A stretch of 15,028 nt of DNA from DATFAS01 sp035254305 (GCA_035254305.1 DATFAS010000080.1:1-15028); one strand, 5' to 3'; shown: positions 1-6,258, counted from the stretch's first letter. Translations and numbers: made by a program. Notes: a model not told the origin generated them from the letters alone.

Positions 1-29
1 TAGATAAATAGTGTTAGGAGCGATGCCTA

Positions 30-692
30 GTGCCAAACAATCTTCCTCAATTGCTTGCACGGATTCAACTTTTTCAGAATTGCACACCATTCGAATTAGA
101 GCAAATTTCCAGTCTTATGAGACCGAGAGAAGTGAAGAAAAGGGACATTCTGTTCTACGAGGGAGAACATTGTGAGGTTATCTATTTCATTGATCGTGGC
201 AGGGTTAAGATTTATAAAACCACAGAAGATGGTCGAGAGCAGATTGTTAACCTTATTGATAAAGGGGATATGCTCCCACATGTAGGCTGGTATGGTGGAA
301 GTACTTATCCAGCAACTGCGGAAGCCATCGAGGATGGACAGTTATATTTTATGCTTGTTAATCAATTTACACAGTTCTTGGAACAGAGTCCAAGCTTAAC
401 TTTAAAATTCTTACAGGAATTAGATGGTAAGATTCGTGAGCTTCATATGCGACTTGCTACTGTTTTAAGTAAGGATATGTCGGAGAAGATTTTAAATGTT
501 CTTGGCTTTTTGGCTAAGAATATGGGTAAGAAGGTTGGAGATTTCTATGAACTAGAGATTGACCTAACCCATCAAGACATTGCTAATATGGTCGGGACTA
601 CACGAGAAACAGCTAGTCGGATGATAGGGCAATTAAAGAAGGAAGGCAAAATCAGCTTGGATCACAAATCATTGCTGGTTAAAGAATCCTAG
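30..692 (+). CDS. Crp/Fnr-family transcriptional regulator
   Basis: A 220-residue one-component DNA-binding regulator. Residues about 14-125 form a cyclic-nucleotide-binding-type beta-roll (VIYFIDRGRVKIY at 50-62 and the GDMLPHVGW loop are typical). A long dimerisation helix follows at about 125-160, and a C-terminal winged helix-turn-helix at about 178-212 has recognition helix TTRETASRMIGQLKKEG. The start is GTG at 30: AGGAG at 16-20 lies 9 bases upstream and an in-frame stop at 15-17 blocks any earlier start. The only cysteines are C18 and C48, so the four-cysteine Fe-S cluster of Fnr is absent. The cAMP-contacting Arg-Ser of Crp is replaced by PATAEA (94-99). The effector is therefore unknown; it may be a heme, redox or ligand-free member. 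It is monocistronic, followed by its own terminator. The family call is secure but the regulon cannot be read from the window. Confidence 0.93.
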   Translation: MPNNLPQLLARIQLFQNCTPFELEQISSLMRPREVKKRDILFYEGEHCEVIYFIDRGRVKIYKTTEDGREQIVNLIDKGDMLPHVGWYGGSTYPATAEAIEDGQLYFMLVNQFTQFLEQSPSLTLKFLQELDGKIRELHMRLATVLSKDMSEKILNVLGFLAKNMGKKVGDFYELEIDLTHQDIANMVGTTRETASRMIGQLKKEGKISLDHKSLLVKES

Positions 693-717
693 AAAAATCT
701 AATATTTCTTTAAAATA

Positions 718-756
718 GGGGCTTACTCATCTTAACTGGGTAAGCTCTTAATTTTT
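718..756 (+). terminator. Intrinsic terminator after the Crp/Fnr gene
   Basis: A 12-bp stem (718-729 with 737-748, including three G-T pairs) and a 7-base loop are followed by a T-rich tail (748-756). It separates the regulator from the terC gene. Confidence 0.85.
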
Positions 757-848
757 AATCCCAATACCTCATACCCGTTTAATTAAGCGTACTTAAAAGC
801 GGACAAGTGAAATATATATGTTTTGAAAAGGGAGGGGGCAGAAGCAGA

Positions 849-1529
849 ATGGACACACAATTTCTCATTGCTTTCTTAAATATTATTATCATTGACTTAG
901 TGTTAAGCGGAGATAATGCTGTAGTAGTGGGGATGGCCAGCCGCAGATTACCCCCCATGCAACGGAAAAAGGCTATTCTTTGGGGGACACTTGGAGCCGT
1001 TATTTTAAGAATTACACTTACTGGTATAGCAACCTGGTTACTCTCCATTCCTTATATTAAGGTGGTTGGAGGAGGCATGCTGATCTGGATTTCCTTAAAA
1101 CTTCTGATTCAACAAGAAGAAGTTGCGAATATACGATCTGGGAAGGATATTTTTGAAGCGATTCGAATTATCGTTATTGCAGATTTTGTCATGAGTTTGG
1201 ATAATGTATTAGCTATTGGGGGAGCGGCTAAAGGAAATTTGTTTCTTGTTATTTTCGGACTACTGCTAAGTGTACCTTTACTCATGTGGGGGAGTACTTT
1301 TGTAGCCCGTTGGATGAATGAGTATCCGGTATTAACCTATTTTGGTTCAGGTGTTTTAACCTTTACAGCTACGACCATGATGCTTGAAGATCCAATCGTA
1401 AATCAATATTTTTATTTATTCCATTTACCGTATATAGATATAATTATCCCAGTCATTCTCACCATTGGTGTGCTCATGATGGGAAGAGTGTGGAGAACAA
1501 GGATTTTTACCATTTATCATGTAAAATAA
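849..1529 (+). CDS. TerC-family integral membrane protein (YjbE/YkoY type), probable metal exporter
   Basis: A 226-residue multi-spanning membrane protein of the TerC family. The two signature acidic motifs are intact: IDLVLSGDNAVVVG (15-28) and IADFVMSLDNVLAIGG (110-125), with the paired Asp residues D16/D22 and D112/D118 placed in membrane helices as expected for cation coordination. Bacillus relatives (YceF/MeeF, YkoY/MeeY) export Mn2+ and help metallate secreted enzymes; the ion here is inferred from family. I chose ATG 849 over the upstream in-frame ATG at 807 because relatives begin MD...DLVLSGDN and because the purine block AGGGAGGGGG (829-838) lies just before it. No yybP-ykoY Mn2+ riboswitch or MntR-like box is visible upstream. 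A glycosyltransferase gene follows 44 bases downstream in the same direction with only a small hairpin between, so the two may be cotranscribed. Confidence 0.92.
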   Translation: MDTQFLIAFLNIIIIDLVLSGDNAVVVGMASRRLPPMQRKKAILWGTLGAVILRITLTGIATWLLSIPYIKVVGGGMLIWISLKLLIQQEEVANIRSGKDIFEAIRIIVIADFVMSLDNVLAIGGAAKGNLFLVIFGLLLSVPLLMWGSTFVARWMNEYPVLTYFGSGVLTFTATTMMLEDPIVNQYFYLFHLPYIDIIIPVILTIGVLMMGRVWRTRIFTIYHVK

Positions 1530-1538
1530 CAAATCTAG

Positions 1539-1571
1539 CAGGGCATACTTGAAATGAAATGGGGTGCCCTG
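1539..1571 (+). repeat. Inverted repeat enclosing the glycosyltransferase ribosome-binding site
   Basis: CAGGGCA (1539-1545) pairs perfectly with TGCCCTG (1565-1571), leaving a 19-base loop. The 3' arm ends two bases before the ATG at 1574, and the only SD-like sequence (GGGGTG, 1561-1566) lies in the loop and the start of that arm. No T tract follows, so it does not look like an intrinsic terminator. A translation-control hairpin is possible; that role is inference. Confidence 0.55.
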
Positions 1572-1573
1572 TG

Positions 1574-2710
1574 ATGAAAATATTAATTTTATCCGAATCT
1601 ATTGCGGGATCCGGTCATGAAGTGGCAGCGCAGAATATTGCAAAAGGAATTCGAAGAATTTTTCCTGAAGCAGATATGAAAGTAGAGAGTGCGTTGCCAA
1701 AGGTAAGTCCATTACTTGAAAAATGGTCGAGTAAGGCCTATATGAAAGCCATTCGCTATGCACCTTTTTTGTGGGGATGGGCTTATCAACGGGATAAGGA
1801 ATGGAGCCATATCGGAAAACAGCTGCTTGGGAATTTCGTAGCTCAGCGACTAGAATCGTACTTGATGGATGAGAAACCTGATATTGTACTATGTACACAT
1901 GCCTTCTGTTTGGGTGGGCTAGCCGAACTTAAGAAAAAACTAACTCCAACTTTTCGATTAGGGGCATCGTTAACCGATTACTGTATTAATCATTTTTGGA
2001 TTTTTGACGAAATTGATTATTACTTTGTAGGTAGTGAATCCTTAAAACAAAAGATGATTGAACAGTATAACCTTCCTTCCACCCGGATTCATGTGACAGG
2101 TATTGCCATTGATCCGGATTTTAGTGTTTCTAAAGATCGGATATCTTTTCGAAATAGGTTTGGCATCCCTCTTGATTCCTTTTTGGTGTTGGTTTCTGGT
2201 GGAGGTTTGGGGATTGCTCCCTATAAGGAAATCATAGAAGCTTTAGGGAATGTTATTGGTTCCTTGTTTATTGTGGTGATTCTTGGCAGAAATAGTGATC
2301 AGCGTCAACGAGTTGACGAGGCTACTTCAACAGTAACGCATCCAGTTATTGTTTTAGATTTCGTTAAGAATATGAGTGATTGGATGATGGCAGCTGATTT
2401 AATGATCGGAAAACCCGGAGGCCTAACCGTTTCTGAAGCACTAGCCTGTGAGCTTCCACTCTTCATCTATAAACCTATTCCCGGTCAAGAAGAGAGAAAT
2501 AGTCGATTTCTAATGGATAGTGAGGTAGCTTTAAGAGCTAATAACCCAATTGAACTTCGGGCGAAGTTAGAGAGTTTGTTATCCAAGCCTCAAGATGTCG
2601 AGAGAATGAAAGAGAGATCAAGGGAGCTTAAGCGGCCCAATGCGGCAATGGATGTGGGGCAAATCGTGTTTGAGCTTGAGTCATCCCTACCACCACTTAC
2701 CAACAATTAA
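1574..2710 (+). CDS. UgtP/MGDG-synthase-like glycosyltransferase (GT28 family)
   Basis: A 378-residue cytoplasmic or peripheral-membrane glycosyltransferase. The N-terminal half is an MGDG-synthase-type domain (about 14-170) with a nucleotide-loop SGHEVAAQ (13-20). The C-terminal half is a glycosyltransferase-28 domain (about 200-350) with SGGGLG (208-213) and the sugar-nucleotide signature GKPGGLTVSEAL (279-290), then KPIPGQE (300-306). Relatives such as B. subtilis UgtP use UDP-glucose to glycosylate diacylglycerol, giving glycolipids and the lipoteichoic acid anchor. The likely substrate is a membrane lipid, but other MurG-like acceptors are possible. The start is set at ATG 1574 (MKILILSES) with weak SD GGGGTG at 1561-1566; an in-frame ATG at 1559 has no SD. 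Length and motifs are complete. It follows the TerC gene by 44 bases. Confidence 0.88.
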   Translation: MKILILSESIAGSGHEVAAQNIAKGIRRIFPEADMKVESALPKVSPLLEKWSSKAYMKAIRYAPFLWGWAYQRDKEWSHIGKQLLGNFVAQRLESYLMDEKPDIVLCTHAFCLGGLAELKKKLTPTFRLGASLTDYCINHFWIFDEIDYYFVGSESLKQKMIEQYNLPSTRIHVTGIAIDPDFSVSKDRISFRNRFGIPLDSFLVLVSGGGLGIAPYKEIIEALGNVIGSLFIVVILGRNSDQRQRVDEATSTVTHPVIVLDFVKNMSDWMMAADLMIGKPGGLTVSEALACELPLFIYKPIPGQEERNSRFLMDSEVALRANNPIELRAKLESLLSKPQDVERMKERSRELKRPNAAMDVGQIVFELESSLPPLTNN

Positions 2711-2722
2711 CTTAGTGATTCA

Positions 2723-2753
2723 TGAATGATGAATTGGCATTTGAGACAATCTA
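2723..2753 (+). promoter_or_regulatory. Candidate sigma-G (forespore) promoter for the SASP gene
   Basis: TGAATG (2723-2728), an 18-base spacer and CAATCTA (2747-2753) resemble the sigma-F/sigma-G pattern (GYATR, 18 bases, CATNNTA). Spacing and position, 30 bases upstream of a SASP start, fit late forespore expression. Two bases deviate in the -10 element. Confidence 0.5.
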
Positions 2754-2783
2754 TTTATACACCACGCAAGGAGGTGATACAAC

Positions 2784-2981
2784 ATGGCTAACAACAGCAA
2801 CCAAAAATTAGTTTCTAGTGCTGCACAAGCTCTCGATCAAATGAAATATGAGATTGCTCAAGAGTTTGGCGTACAACTTGGAGCTGATCAAACGTCTCGT
2901 GCTAACGGATCTGTTGGAGGAGAAATTACGAAGAGACTTGTTCAGTTTGCTGAACAACAGCTTTCTGGTTTCCGTCAGTAA
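2784..2981 (+). CDS. Alpha/beta-type small acid-soluble spore protein (SASP)
   Basis: A 65-residue DNA-binding protein that saturates the spore chromosome, holds it in an A-like form and protects it from UV and heat. It carries both family signatures: the germination-protease region KYEIAQEFGV (21-30, cleavage expected after E23) and GADQTSRANGSVGGEITKRLV (33-53, the DNA-contacting block). Its length is typical of the family. The SD AAGGAGGTGAT (2768-2778) is a near-perfect anti-16S match, 9 bases of spacing from its GGAGG core to the ATG, in keeping with very high late expression. A candidate sigma-G promoter precedes it and a strong terminator follows. Position next to mbcS corresponds to sspA in B. 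subtilis, but SASP paralogues are too alike for me to name it with certainty. Confidence 0.97.
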   Translation: MANNSNQKLVSSAAQALDQMKYEIAQEFGVQLGADQTSRANGSVGGEITKRLVQFAEQQLSGFRQ

Positions 2982-3019
2982 TAAACTTAAATAATGGCAT
3001 CTTTGGATAAGGTGCAGTT

Positions 3020-3048
3020 AACAGGGTGGCTCAAGTCACCCTGTTTTC
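3020..3048 (+). terminator. Intrinsic terminator after the SASP gene
   Basis: A perfect 9-bp stem AACAGGGTG (3020-3028) with CACCCTGTT (3037-3045), an 8-base loop and a short T run (3044-3047). Confidence 0.88.
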
Positions 3049-3063
3049 ATGATGAATAAAATT

Positions 3064-3085
3064 CCTCACCCAAGAGGGGGAGAGG
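3064..3085 (-). terminator. Intrinsic terminator of the 43-residue minus-strand gene
   Basis: On the minus strand CCTCTCCC (3085-3078) pairs with GGGTGAGG (3071-3064), 7 of 8 positions, with a 6-base loop, followed by AATTTTATT. It lies 6 bases beyond the stop codon of the small gene, which supports that gene being real. Confidence 0.65.
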
Positions 3086-3091
3086 AAGAAC

Positions 3092-3223
3092 CTAACTCTG
3101 TTTAACAGCCTCAAGTGCCTTGTCCGGGCCAATTAACTGAATCATTTCTAACAGTTCTTTATTGCTTAAAGAGCTATTCTTCCCCTTCTCAATCAATTCC
3201 TTCAAACGACTTTGTTCACTCAT
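3092..3223 (-). CDS. Small acidic/basic mixed protein, 43 residues, unknown function
   Basis: A short open frame too small for routine gene callers. It begins MSEQSRLKELIEKGKNSSLS and ends in GPDKALEAVKQS. It is highly charged, rich in Glu and Lys, and looks like two short amphipathic helices (about 3-15 and 20-30) with a GPDKA turn. There is no membrane segment, cysteine or signal peptide. It has its own signals: SD GGAGGTG (3237-3231) with 7 bases to the ATG, a sigma-A-like promoter at 3257-3284, and a terminator just after the stop. It is divergent from mbcS and convergent with the SASP gene. I do not recognise the family. It might be a small spore or regulatory protein, but nothing visible decides this. 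Confidence 0.75.
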   Translation of the reverse strand: MSEQSRLKELIEKGKNSSLSNKELLEMIQLIGPDKALEAVKQS

Positions 3224-3256
3224 CCATTCACACCTCCATCTTGTACATGTTACCCA

Positions 3257-3284
3257 ACTTTAAATACAATAATTACATTGTCAA
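3257..3284 (-). promoter_or_regulatory. Candidate sigma-A promoter for the 43-residue gene
   Basis: On the minus strand a perfect -35 TTGACA (3284-3279) is followed by a 16-base spacer and TAAAGT (3262-3257, four of six consensus bases). It sits about 20 bases upstream of the SD. The inverted repeat AATAATT-AAA-AATTATT (3283-3299) overlaps its upstream edge. Confidence 0.45.
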
Positions 3285-3330
3285 TAATTAAAAATTATTT
3301 GTTAACAAAATTATCACAAAACAATGTGGT
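3283..3330. repeat. Cluster of short palindromes in the divergent intergenic region
   Basis: Three adjacent dyads lie in AT-rich DNA: AATAATT/AATTATT (3283-3299, 3-base spacer), the perfect palindrome TTGTTAACAA (3299-3308), and ATCACA/TGTGGT (3313-3330, one mismatch, 6-base spacer). They lie between the 43-residue gene and mbcS and could be operators. AT-rich DNA gives such dyads by chance fairly often. Confidence 0.35.
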
Positions 3331-3354
3331 AAGATTTACTAATTTAAGATAAAA

Positions 3355-3360
3355 TATACT
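3355..3360 (+). promoter_or_regulatory. Candidate -10 element for mbcS
   Basis: TATACT matches five of six sigma-A -10 bases and directly abuts the cre box at 3361. No good -35 is visible at the matching distance, and an alternative -10 TAAAAT lies at 3350-3355. Weak call. Confidence 0.35.
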
Positions 3361-3374
3361 TGTAACCGATTACA
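3361..3374 (+). promoter_or_regulatory. CcpA catabolite-responsive element (cre) before mbcS
   Basis: TGTAACCGATTACA matches every position of the classical cre consensus TGWNANCGNTNWCA and is a dyad (TGTAA/TTACA around CCGA). It begins right after the candidate -10, where CcpA binding would block initiation. This predicts repression of the acyl-CoA synthetase when a preferred sugar is present, as is known for acsA in B. subtilis. Confidence 0.75.
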
Positions 3375-3398
3375 TAGAAATAGGGAGGCTCGAATAAC

Positions 3399-4991
3399 TT
3401 GCTAAATGAACAAGAATTATTAGCACCCGAGTATTACAACATGGCTCAAGACATTGACCGTCATGCCGATCATCCCGATAAGGTTGCTCTCATTTGGGAG
3501 AATGAGCAAGGGGAAACAAAACGCATTACCTTTTTAGAATTACGTCAGGAGTCCAACCGATTTGCAAATGCTCTACAACGACTTGGTTTAACGAAGGGTG
3601 ACAAAATTATTATCACATTACCGAGAATACCTGAGGCTTATTATACATACTTAGGTGCCTTGAAATTAGGTTTGGTGATCTCGCCAGGGTCAGAAATGTT
3701 AATGCCTAAGGACCTGGTATATCGCTTAGAGCATTCTCGTGCTAAAGCAATGATTTGTTACCATGAGTTAACAGATCGCGTTGATAAGATTCGGGCGGAT
3801 GTTCCTTCCCTTGAAGTTTGTGTGACAGTTGGCGGGGAAGTAGAAGGTTGGACATTATTCTCTGAGCTAATCGAGCAGGAATCCGATCAATTTGACATGG
3901 TTCAAACTAAGAAGGATGATATTGCCTTCCTTAGCTATACCTCTGGTACAACGGGAAATCCGAAGGGGGTAATACACCATCATAGCTGGGCATACGCCCA
4001 CCAAGCGGTTGCTGCTAAGCTGTGGTTGGGTGTCAGAGATTCTGATATCGTGTGGGCAACAGCTGGTCCTGGATGGGCGAAGTGGAATTGGAGCCCGTTT
4101 ATCTCTACATTAGGTACCGGGGCTACTGGATTTGTTTATTTTGGAAAATTTGATGCTGGTAAATATTTAAGTTTGCTTGAAAAGCATCAAATTAATGTTC
4201 TTTGTTGTACACCAACAGAATATCGAATAATGGCTAAGGTAGATAACCTTGATCAGTACAAGCTTCCTCATTTACGAGAAACGGTAAGTGCTGGTGAGCC
4301 GCTTAATCGACAGGTTATTGATACTTTTAGAAAATATTTTAATGCTGAAGTTCGTGATGGCTATGGCCAAACAGAAAATACCTTATTAGTAGGAACAATT
4401 GTTGGTATGGAAGTAAAGCCAGGGTCGATGGGAAAACCAACCCCGGGTAATCGTGTTTCTATTATTGATGAAGATGGAAATCCCGTTCCTATGGGACAGA
4501 TTGGCGATATCGCTGTTCACCGTAGTGCTCCAGCTTTGTTTAAGGGGTATCTCAATGATCCAGAGAGAACAGCTGCTGCCTTCCGGGGTGAATGGTACTT
4601 AACGGGAGACCAGGCGAAGATGGATGAGGATGGATATTTCTGGTTTGAAGGTCGATCGGATGATATTATTATTAGCTCCGGATATACGATTGGTCCGTTC
4701 GAAGTGGAAGATGCACTTGTTAAGCATCCTGTTGTGAAAGAGTGTGCGGTTGTTGCCAGTCCCGATGAGATTCGCGGAACAATTGTTAAGGCTTTTGTCA
4801 TATTGAAGGATCAAATAGAAGGTAACGATGAATTAGTGAAAGAACTTCAAGACCATGTAAAGAACGTTACAGCACCATACAAGTATCCAAGGGAAATTGA
4901 ATTTGTTGAAGAGCTACCGAAAACAACCTCAGGAAAAATTCGTAGGGTAGAACTTAGACAAATGGAAAAACAAAGAAAAATTACAAATTAA
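3399..4991 (+). CDS. mbcS: Acyl-CoA synthetase, MbcS/YtcI type (AMP-forming)
   Basis: A 530-residue member of the adenylate-forming ANL superfamily. It activates a short or branched carboxylate with ATP and CoA to acyl-CoA plus AMP. The MbcS group acts on 2-methylbutyrate, isovalerate and isobutyrate, feeding branched-chain fatty acid synthesis. Motifs are complete: P-loop YTSGTTGNPKG (180-190), DGYGQTE (320-326), TGD (402-404), hinge GRSDDIIISSGY (418-429) and catalytic K513 in TTSGKIRR. The W-rich GPGWAKWNWSP stretch (223-233) is typical of medium/short-chain acetyl-CoA-synthetase-like enzymes. The start is TTG 3399, set by SD AGGGAGG (3382-3388, 10 bases); the first in-frame Met is residue 15. 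A cre box lies upstream and a terminator follows. Its place between a SASP gene and ytfI-ytfJ matches ytcI of B. subtilis. The exact acyl substrate is inferred. Confidence 0.88.
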   Translation: MLNEQELLAPEYYNMAQDIDRHADHPDKVALIWENEQGETKRITFLELRQESNRFANALQRLGLTKGDKIIITLPRIPEAYYTYLGALKLGLVISPGSEMLMPKDLVYRLEHSRAKAMICYHELTDRVDKIRADVPSLEVCVTVGGEVEGWTLFSELIEQESDQFDMVQTKKDDIAFLSYTSGTTGNPKGVIHHHSWAYAHQAVAAKLWLGVRDSDIVWATAGPGWAKWNWSPFISTLGTGATGFVYFGKFDAGKYLSLLEKHQINVLCCTPTEYRIMAKVDNLDQYKLPHLRETVSAGEPLNRQVIDTFRKYFNAEVRDGYGQTENTLLVGTIVGMEVKPGSMGKPTPGNRVSIIDEDGNPVPMGQIGDIAVHRSAPALFKGYLNDPERTAAAFRGEWYLTGDQAKMDEDGYFWFEGRSDDIIISSGYTIGPFEVEDALVKHPVVKECAVVASPDEIRGTIVKAFVILKDQIEGNDELVKELQDHVKNVTAPYKYPREIEFVEELPKTTSGKIRRVELRQMEKQRKITN

Positions 4992-5003
4992 TTAAGGTGA
5001 AGG

Positions 5004-5033
5004 GATGCCCATAAAATAGGGCATCTTTTTTTT
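5004..5033 (+). terminator. Intrinsic terminator after mbcS
   Basis: GATGCCC (5004-5010) pairs with GGGCATC (5019-5025) around an 8-base loop, followed by eight T (5026-5033). Confidence 0.93.
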
Positions 5034-5088
5034 CTTACGAGATGTGTTCCCTTGTTAAGCTTTCCTAAAAACTAATGATTCCAATGAT

Positions 5089-5119
5089 TGATTAAGCCTG
5101 ATCTCTAACGCAAATACTA
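5089..5119 (+). promoter_or_regulatory. Candidate forespore (sigma-F/sigma-G) promoter for ytfI-ytfJ
   Basis: TGATTA (5089-5094), an 18-base spacer and AATACTA (5113-5119) approximate the sigma-F/G pattern. It fits the forespore expression I recall for ytfI-ytfJ in B. subtilis. The match is imperfect and the implied leader is short. Confidence 0.35.
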
Positions 5120-5141
5120 GGGGAGAGGTGGAATTAAAGGG

Positions 5142-5801
5142 ATGAAATGGATTCTAATTGTAATGCTTATTTTATTTGTGATTATATTTTGTACCAATGT
5201 AAAAATTTTTCTAGAGTATAGACGTGAAAGAGAAAATGATATGATAACCATTCAGATGAGTATTTGGTTTGGACTTATTCGATTTAAATATCAAATCCCT
5301 ATGCTTCAAATCAATTCGTTGTTCCAAGGGGTGAAAGTAAATAAACAAACTACAGCTTCTGAAAATGCAAGCCCGAAGAAAAAGAGGTTTCGAATTACGC
5401 CACAACAAATCCACAAATATATACAGAAACTTCGTTTATTAAAATTACAAATCCATGATTTAAATGAGATTGCTAAACAGACCTTACGAAAATTTCATTG
5501 TGAAGAATGGGAATGGAGAACTAGGGTTGGGCTTGGGGATGCTGCGACAACAGGTGTTGTCACAGGGGTGATTTGGGCAGTAAAAGCAAATATACTTGGC
5601 ATTGTAGCTCATTATATCCACTTATCACAGCCTCCAAGACTTGATGTAATTCCTACTTTCCAAGATACAACGATCGATACTCATATTCGTTGCATACTCA
5701 GATTTCGGGTTGGGAATGCTATCATCGCAGGTACCCGAATACTGATGAATTTAAGAAAAGGGCGTGAAGGTAAATGGCAGAGCACCCTATTCAGGGCTTA
5801 A
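5142..5801 (+). CDS. ytfI: DUF2953 membrane-anchored protein, YtfI family
   Basis: A 219-residue protein with one N-terminal membrane helix (about 3-23) and a basic linker (about 62-85). The conserved C-terminal DUF2953 region (about 118-205) contains EEWEWRTRVGLGDAATTG (121-138), the GVIWAVK block (142-148) and a terminal GNAIIAGTRI. No catalytic residues are recognisable; the biochemical role of the family is unknown. The SD GAGGTGG (5125-5131) is 10 bases before the ATG. Its last 28 bases overlap the start of ytfJ, so translation is probably coupled and the pair is an operon. The pairing is conserved in spore formers, and a candidate forespore promoter lies upstream, so a role in sporulation or germination is the reasonable inference. 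Confidence 0.88.
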   Translation: MKWILIVMLILFVIIFCTNVKIFLEYRRERENDMITIQMSIWFGLIRFKYQIPMLQINSLFQGVKVNKQTTASENASPKKKRFRITPQQIHKYIQKLRLLKLQIHDLNEIAKQTLRKFHCEEWEWRTRVGLGDAATTGVVTGVIWAVKANILGIVAHYIHLSQPPRLDVIPTFQDTTIDTHIRCILRFRVGNAIIAGTRILMNLRKGREGKWQSTLFRA

Positions 5802-6220
5802 TGCAAACAGCGATGGAAAATTTAAAAGAGATGGTTGATGTTAATACCATTGTTGGTGATCCTGTGGAAACTCCTGATGGTAGCGTAATTCTTCCCATAT
5901 CAAAGGTTGGATTTGGATTTGCAGCGGGTGGAAGTGAATTTGAGAATGATATAACGCAAACTTCTAAGGATGGACAGGGAAAGGAAATGCCCTTTGGTGG
6001 TGGTAGTGGTGGAGGTGTGTCCATCACTCCAGTCGCTTTCTTAGTTGTAGGGAAAACGGGTATTAAAACGATTCCCCTTGAAGGAAGCAACCATCTGTAT
6101 GATCGTATTATGGATATGGCACCACAATTATTGGATAAATTTCAATCTTGGGTGGGTGGTAAAGGAAAAGGTAAAAATCCAATGAAAACCCATTCAGATG
6201 ATCCATTTGATATTCAGTAA
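5774..6220 (+). CDS. ytfJ: YtfJ/GerW-family sporulation protein
   Basis: A 148-residue soluble protein of the YtfJ/GerW family, found in endospore formers and linked in B. subtilis to spore germination. The whole chain matches the family pattern: EHPIQGLMQTAMENLKEMVD (3-22), VNTIVGDPVETPDGSVI (23-39), VGFGFAAGGSEF (45-56), a glycine-rich loop FGGGSGGGVSITPVAFLVV (74-92), and IMDMAPQLLDKF (112-123). The C-terminus is Lys/Gly-rich and ends acidic. There is no signal peptide. The start at 5774 lies inside ytfI (28-base overlap); AAAAGGG at 5756-5762 is the likely SD and the N-terminal MxxHPIQGLM is family-typical. A strong terminator overlaps the stop codon. Confidence 0.95.
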   Translation: MAEHPIQGLMQTAMENLKEMVDVNTIVGDPVETPDGSVILPISKVGFGFAAGGSEFENDITQTSKDGQGKEMPFGGGSGGGVSITPVAFLVVGKTGIKTIPLEGSNHLYDRIMDMAPQLLDKFQSWVGGKGKGKNPMKTHSDDPFDIQ

Positions 6221-6246
6221 AAAATCCACCGAAGGGTGGATTTTTT
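6219..6246. terminator. Bidirectional intrinsic terminator between convergent genes
   Basis: A perfect 12-bp stem AAAAAATCCACC/GGTGGATTTTTT with loop GAAG. The T tract exists on both strands, so it ends ytfJ (+) and the 100-residue gene (-). Its left arm begins within the ytfJ stop codon. Confidence 0.93.
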
Positions 6247-6258
6247 CTGTGCCCTAGC

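Noticed and set aside
757..848. yybP-ykoY manganese riboswitch or MntR box before the terC gene
   Set aside because: The stretch is under 100 bases, and neither the conserved riboswitch loops nor an MntR-like dyad is visible.
3313..3330. Crp/Fnr binding site (TCACA ... TGTGG)
   Set aside because: The half-sites are in the reverse order of the TGTGA-N6-TCACA consensus.
4517..4814. Minus-strand open frames inside mbcS
   Set aside because: They lie wholly within a gene with complete family motifs on the other strand and have no SD or supporting signals.
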